From Chamaecyparis obtusa (taxonomy: Eukaryota; Streptophyta; Pinopsida; Cupressales; Cupressaceae), in contig BSBK01006036.1 in the NCBI GenBank assembly GCA_027943335.1, positions 248,001 to 312,000 of the forward strand: a stretch of 64,000 nucleotides of DNA, written 5' to 3'. Below, piece by piece: positions 60,777-64,000 of the stretch (positions are counted from its first letter, which is position 1; each line of letters starts with the position of its first letter). The position numbers and the translations under genes are program-made. The notes beneath the pieces were generated by a model, which had not been told where the DNA came from, made no database searches, and was given only the letters and a program-made list of their open reading frames with translations.

Positions 60777-61750
60777 GGGAGACAAGATTTAGAATTTGAT
60801 AGAATTACAAACAATTGCTACATTTTAGTGCAAGAGATTATGGTTTTAGAAAATGATAATTAAACTTCCATTAAGCAAAACATTCCTATTAACCAAAAGG
60901 TATATATAAGTTTGATTGTTTAACTCATTTCTACAGGGAGACGAGATTTAGAATTTGGTAGAATTACAAATAATTGCGATATTTTAGTGTAAGAGATTAC
61001 AATTTTAGAAAATGATAATTAAAGTTCCATTGAGGAAAACAATCCTGTTAACCAAAAAGTACATGTAAGGTTTGATTGTTTAACTCAACTCTACAGGGAG
61101 ACAAGATTTAGAATCTGATAGAATAACAAACAATTGCTATATTTTAGTGTAATAGATTACGGTTATAGAAAATGATAAGTTTAACTAAACTTCCATGAAG
61201 CAAAATATTCCTATTAACTAAAAAGTCTCTATAAGGTTTGATTGTTTAACTCACCTCTACATTTCGTGATCAAATATATAAGGTTCGATTGTTAACTCAT
61301 CTCTGCATTCCATGATTATCATTGTTTGACCTGAACTCTTCCCCTTTTCCTTCACCTCTACAATGATTTCCTAGGTAAGACAATGTTGCTTCTTTTAATT
61401 TTTAGAATAACAGTATAATGAAGTTTTAAATTTAAAGTCAACATTGCTTTCTACTTTCTAGAAATGATCCCATGATTAATGAAAAATACTCCCTTGTTGG
61501 ATCCATATACATAAGTTTGACTACATTGACAAGCATCTTACTATAGAAGAGAGAGAAGATTTAGAATTTCATAGAATTACAATCAATTGCTATATTTTAT
61601 TGTAAGAGATTATGGTTTTAGAAAATGGTTATTAAATTTCCATTAAGCAAAACTCCTATTAACCAAAAGTACATATGAGGTTTGATTGTTTAACTCACCT
61701 CTACATTTCATGGTCATCCTTGTTTGACTTGAACTCTTCCCCCTTTTCCC
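60777..61750. repeat. ~160 bp tandem repeat, three adjacent copies and one separate copy
   Basis: Units begin GGGAGACAAGATTTAGAAT at about 60777, 60937 and 61095, and include ATTTTAGTGTAAGAGATTA, AGAAAATGATAA, a CATTAAGCAAAA-like segment and GGTTTGATTGTTTAACTCA. A fourth copy starts near 61547 after an intervening block holding a fragment of the 219 bp repeat (about 61380-61490). Noncoding. Confidence 0.8.
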
Positions 61751-62264
61751 CCCTCCCATCAAATGGAGAAAACCATCATCCTCGTGCACAAAGTGATGGG
61801 TTCAAATGATTTGAAGAGCACCACTGACCATCACATTACATATTGAGCTAAAATTGTTCACACTCCCAAGCTCATTCACTGCAAAATCGTGATCAATTAT
61901 GAGGTACAATTTTCATATACATTCAGACTTTTATGAGGAGGTTGTTTCCTTTATGTTTCCATTCCACCCCTACTATTAAGAAGCACTGAATAGAGCTTGA
62001 GGTCATCTTCCTTGATCCCCGCAATTCGACACTTTGAATATGTGAGAAACTATGGCAGACAAGCTCTACTATAGAGCTTAGAAATTTGTTCACAAATGTT
62101 TCCCCATATATGCTTAAAGGGCATCCTCAATAGTATATCATAGTTCACAGTACATACATGTCATAGTTAACGTAAAAGTCAAAAAAGTACCTATCTTGGC
62201 TAGTAACAGGATTCCAATATGCGTAAGACTGTTATCCTACAAGCCCAGGTGCTCCTTGTTTCAC
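61751..62264. other. Region downstream of the PPR gene, no gene seen
   Basis: About 500 bp between the tandem repeats and the 3' end of the PPR gene. No ORF or structured element recognised. It probably includes the 3' UTR of the minus-strand PPR gene. Confidence 0.4.
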
Positions 62265-62302
62265 TTAGCATCACCAAAATCTCCACAAAAACATAATCCA
62301 TC
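62265..62302 (-). repeat. Diverged second copy of the DYW-coding 3' tail in the PPR 3' UTR
   Basis: On the minus strand it reads like the last codons of the PPR gene (Asp-Gly-Leu-Cys-X-Cys-Gly-Asp-...) and matches 62341-62379, 76 bp away, at most positions with a one-base gap. Confidence 0.7.
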
Positions 62303-62346
62303 ACTGTTATCATAAAAGTCCATGTAGTACCTTATTAATATTAGTA

Positions 62347-64000
62347 TCACCAATAATCTCCACAAGAACATAAACCATCTTCGAAATGATGGTATCGACT
62401 GGCATCCCTGACAATAATCTTCCTTGCAACAATCTTGGAGATGAATTTGATGGCAGAGTGGCAATCGCCACAAACTCTAAGGTTCTTGATAACCCTGATA
62501 GTTGTGGCTGAGCATGTGCTGATAAGCCCAAAAGCAATTGCTAATTTCTCACTGTGAAGACAAAGAATGTGTTCTTTTTGCTCTTTCTCAACATCATTTA
62601 GTGCAAATGTTGTGTCAGGTACGTACCCCATCGCCTTCATCTCCCCAGACAATCTCTCCAATTCTGCATAGATTACGTGCATTTGTGGGTGTGATCTATC
62701 TCCTCCAACGAATGCATTGACCTGTTTATTGACAACAATCCAACTACATCCAGGCTTCTTTACAACATTCCTGCTTTCCATCATCTTTCTCACCTTTTCA
62801 ATTCCGTCCCACCTACGAGCTGAAGCATAGAGGTTTGACAGGAGCACATAAACTGAGGCATTTTCGGGCTCTAACTTAAGAAGATGTTCTGATGTAGCTT
62901 CTGCAAGCTCTATATCATTATGAACTCTGCAGGCACTGAGCAATGAACTCCAGACAGCAGCGTCAGGTTCCATCGGCATCTCACTGATAAAATCACGCGC
63001 CTCACGCAAGCGTCCAGCACGGCCCAGAAGGTCTACCATGCAACCATAATGTGCCAATCCAGGCTTGATGTTATAAAATTGGCTCATGCTCTCAAAATAT
63101 TTAAAACCTTCATCTACTAGGCCTGCATGGCAACAAGCAGACAGAACACCCACAAAGGTGACATGATCTGGATCCATTCCTGACTCTTCCATCCGTGCAA
63201 AGAGCCTGAGAGCCTCTTTCCCATATCCATTCCTAGCATACCCCAAAATCATTGTAGTCCATGAAACCAAATCTTTCTTCTGCATTTCATTGAATACGTG
63301 ATAGGCGTCCTCTACGTTTCCACATTTAGAATACATTCCAATAAGAGCGTTTCCCACAAAGAAATCAGATTCAAACCCACTTCGACTGATCACGCCATGG
63401 ATTTCTTTGCCCTGTTCCAGAGCTGCTAGTCCGCCACAAGCTAACAAAACTACCGTCACCGTTTCTGCATTCGGTTTCACAAACACTTGCATTTGTTGAA
63501 AAACCTTTAAAGCTTCATCTCCGTCTCCATTCTGTGCATATCCCGTAATCATGGTGTTCCACGACACCATGTCTCGAGCCGGCATTTCCTCAAACAGCTT
63601 CCGCGCCACTACAACCTCCCCATTCTGCACACATCCCGTCAGCATTGCATTCCAGGAGACTAAATCTCGTTGCGGCATTTTGCAGAACACTTGGCGTGCA
63701 TTCTCTAAACTCCCGCACTTAGCATACATATCTACAAGGGCAGTACTCACAAACACATCAGACTCTAACCCGTTTCTTTTTATCTTTTCATGGACATCCA
63801 TGCCCTCTTTTAAATTCCCCAGTGTAGCGCATAAACGAAGAACAGTAGAGAAGGTGAATGCATCTGCTTTATCGCCTGCTTCCTGCATTTGATGAAACAG
63901 TGTCAAGCCCTCGCTAGCATAACCTTGTTTGCCATAGCCTGATATCATACAAGTCCACGTGATCACATCTCGCTCGGGCATATCGTCAAACACTTTGCGT
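62347..64000 (-). CDS. PPR protein, PLS class with E and DYW domains (5' part outside window)
   Basis: Open from the window edge (64000) to TGA at 62347 with no stop, at least 550 codons; the first in-window GTG at 63993 is not a start, so the N-terminus lies beyond the window. PLS-type PPR motifs fill about residues 1-330 of the visible part, with classic phrases such as DVFVSTALVDMYAKCG, DLVSWNAMLTG and DVITWTCMISGYGKQG. The E/E+ region follows (VWSSLLSACRVHNDIELAE, VYVLLSNLYA). The DYW deaminase domain is complete: HSE at ~480, CGDCH with Cys ~508 and ~511, CSC at 542-544 and the final DYW. Such proteins bind organellar RNA one base per motif and deaminate C to U in chloroplasts or mitochondria. 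No intron in the visible part, as usual. Targeting peptide and target RNA cannot be judged. The only apparently functional host gene in the window. Confidence 0.95.
   Translation of the reverse strand, partial: RKVFDDMPERDVITWTCMISGYGKQGYASEGLTLFHQMQEAGDKADAFTFSTVLRLCATLGNLKEGMDVHEKIKRNGLESDVFVSTALVDMYAKCGSLENARQVFCKMPQRDLVSWNAMLTGCVQNGEVVVARKLFEEMPARDMVSWNTMITGYAQNGDGDEALKVFQQMQVFVKPNAETVTVVLLACGGLAALEQGKEIHGVISRSGFESDFFVGNALIGMYSKCGNVEDAYHVFNEMQKKDLVSWTTMILGYARNGYGKEALRLFARMEESGMDPDHVTFVGVLSACCHAGLVDEGFKYFESMSQFYNIKPGLAHYGCMVDLLGRAGRLREARDFISEMPMEPDAAVWSSLLSACRVHNDIELAEATSEHLLKLEPENASVYVLLSNLYASARRWDGIEKVRKMMESRNVVKKPGCSWIVVNKQVNAFVGGDRSHPQMHVIYAELERLSGEMKAMGYVPDTTFALNDVEKEQKEHILCLHSEKLAIAFGLISTCSATTIRVIKNLRVCGDCHSAIKFISKIVARKIIVRDASRYHHFEDGLCSCGDYW

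Noticed and set aside
62261..62537. Additional small minus-strand ORFs (70 and 75 codons) downstream of or overlapping the PPR gene
   Set aside because: Out-of-frame shadows of the DYW region and its duplicated tail.

Overview
The window is nuclear DNA of a land plant, most likely a gymnosperm such as a conifer; the lineage is an inference. The grounds are a plant-specific DYW-type pentatricopeptide repeat (PPR) gene at the right edge, very low gene density, and deeply nested, decayed LTR retrotransposons and plant LINEs. No rRNA, intact tRNA, CRISPR array, bacterial operon or organellar insert was seen.

Left half (1747-29876) is a nest of LTR elements reconstructed from LTR pairs and target-site duplications (TSDs). 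Element A (1747-23246, 1.4 kb LTRs, TSD TTAT) is cut by element B (3724-13786, Copia-like, TSD GTTAA) and by element C (16331-21416, Ty3/Gypsy-like, TSD ATTCA). B carries an antisense LINE fragment and an antisense LTR fragment. C carries a 1.48 kb insert in its 5' LTR. Element D (23540-29876) is a sister of A whose 5' LTR is cut short at a (GT)n tract. A, B, C and D all lack a recognisable reverse transcriptase (RT): A and D have only gag-like sequence, B has a gag remnant plus a large non-canonical ORF, C has gag and protease only. All would depend on enzymes supplied elsewhere.

Middle (29877-51870): AT-rich relics, a candidate SINE, a solo Copia-type LTR, a 580 bp TA-rich microsatellite, then a plus-strand LINE (G) split by two minus-strand L1-like LINEs: a short copy (F1) and a nearly complete 8.3 kb copy (F). 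F has ORF1, a full endonuclease/RT/RNase H ORF2, and an unusual third ORF downstream of RNase H.

Right (51870-64000): a possible two-exon host gene fragment; element E (53973-60715, TSD AGCCC, TG...CA ends), which has a long array of hairpin-forming GCGAA/TTCGC repeats followed by one 1,159-codon ORF of unknown function broken by a single stop; local tandem repeats; and the 3' part of a DYW-PPR gene on the minus strand.

The strongest leads are element E and a recurring theme. Elements B, E and F (and perhaps the LINE fragment inside B) each carry a large non-canonical ORF, with predicted globular N-terminal and coiled-coil C-terminal parts, attached to unrelated transposon chassis.
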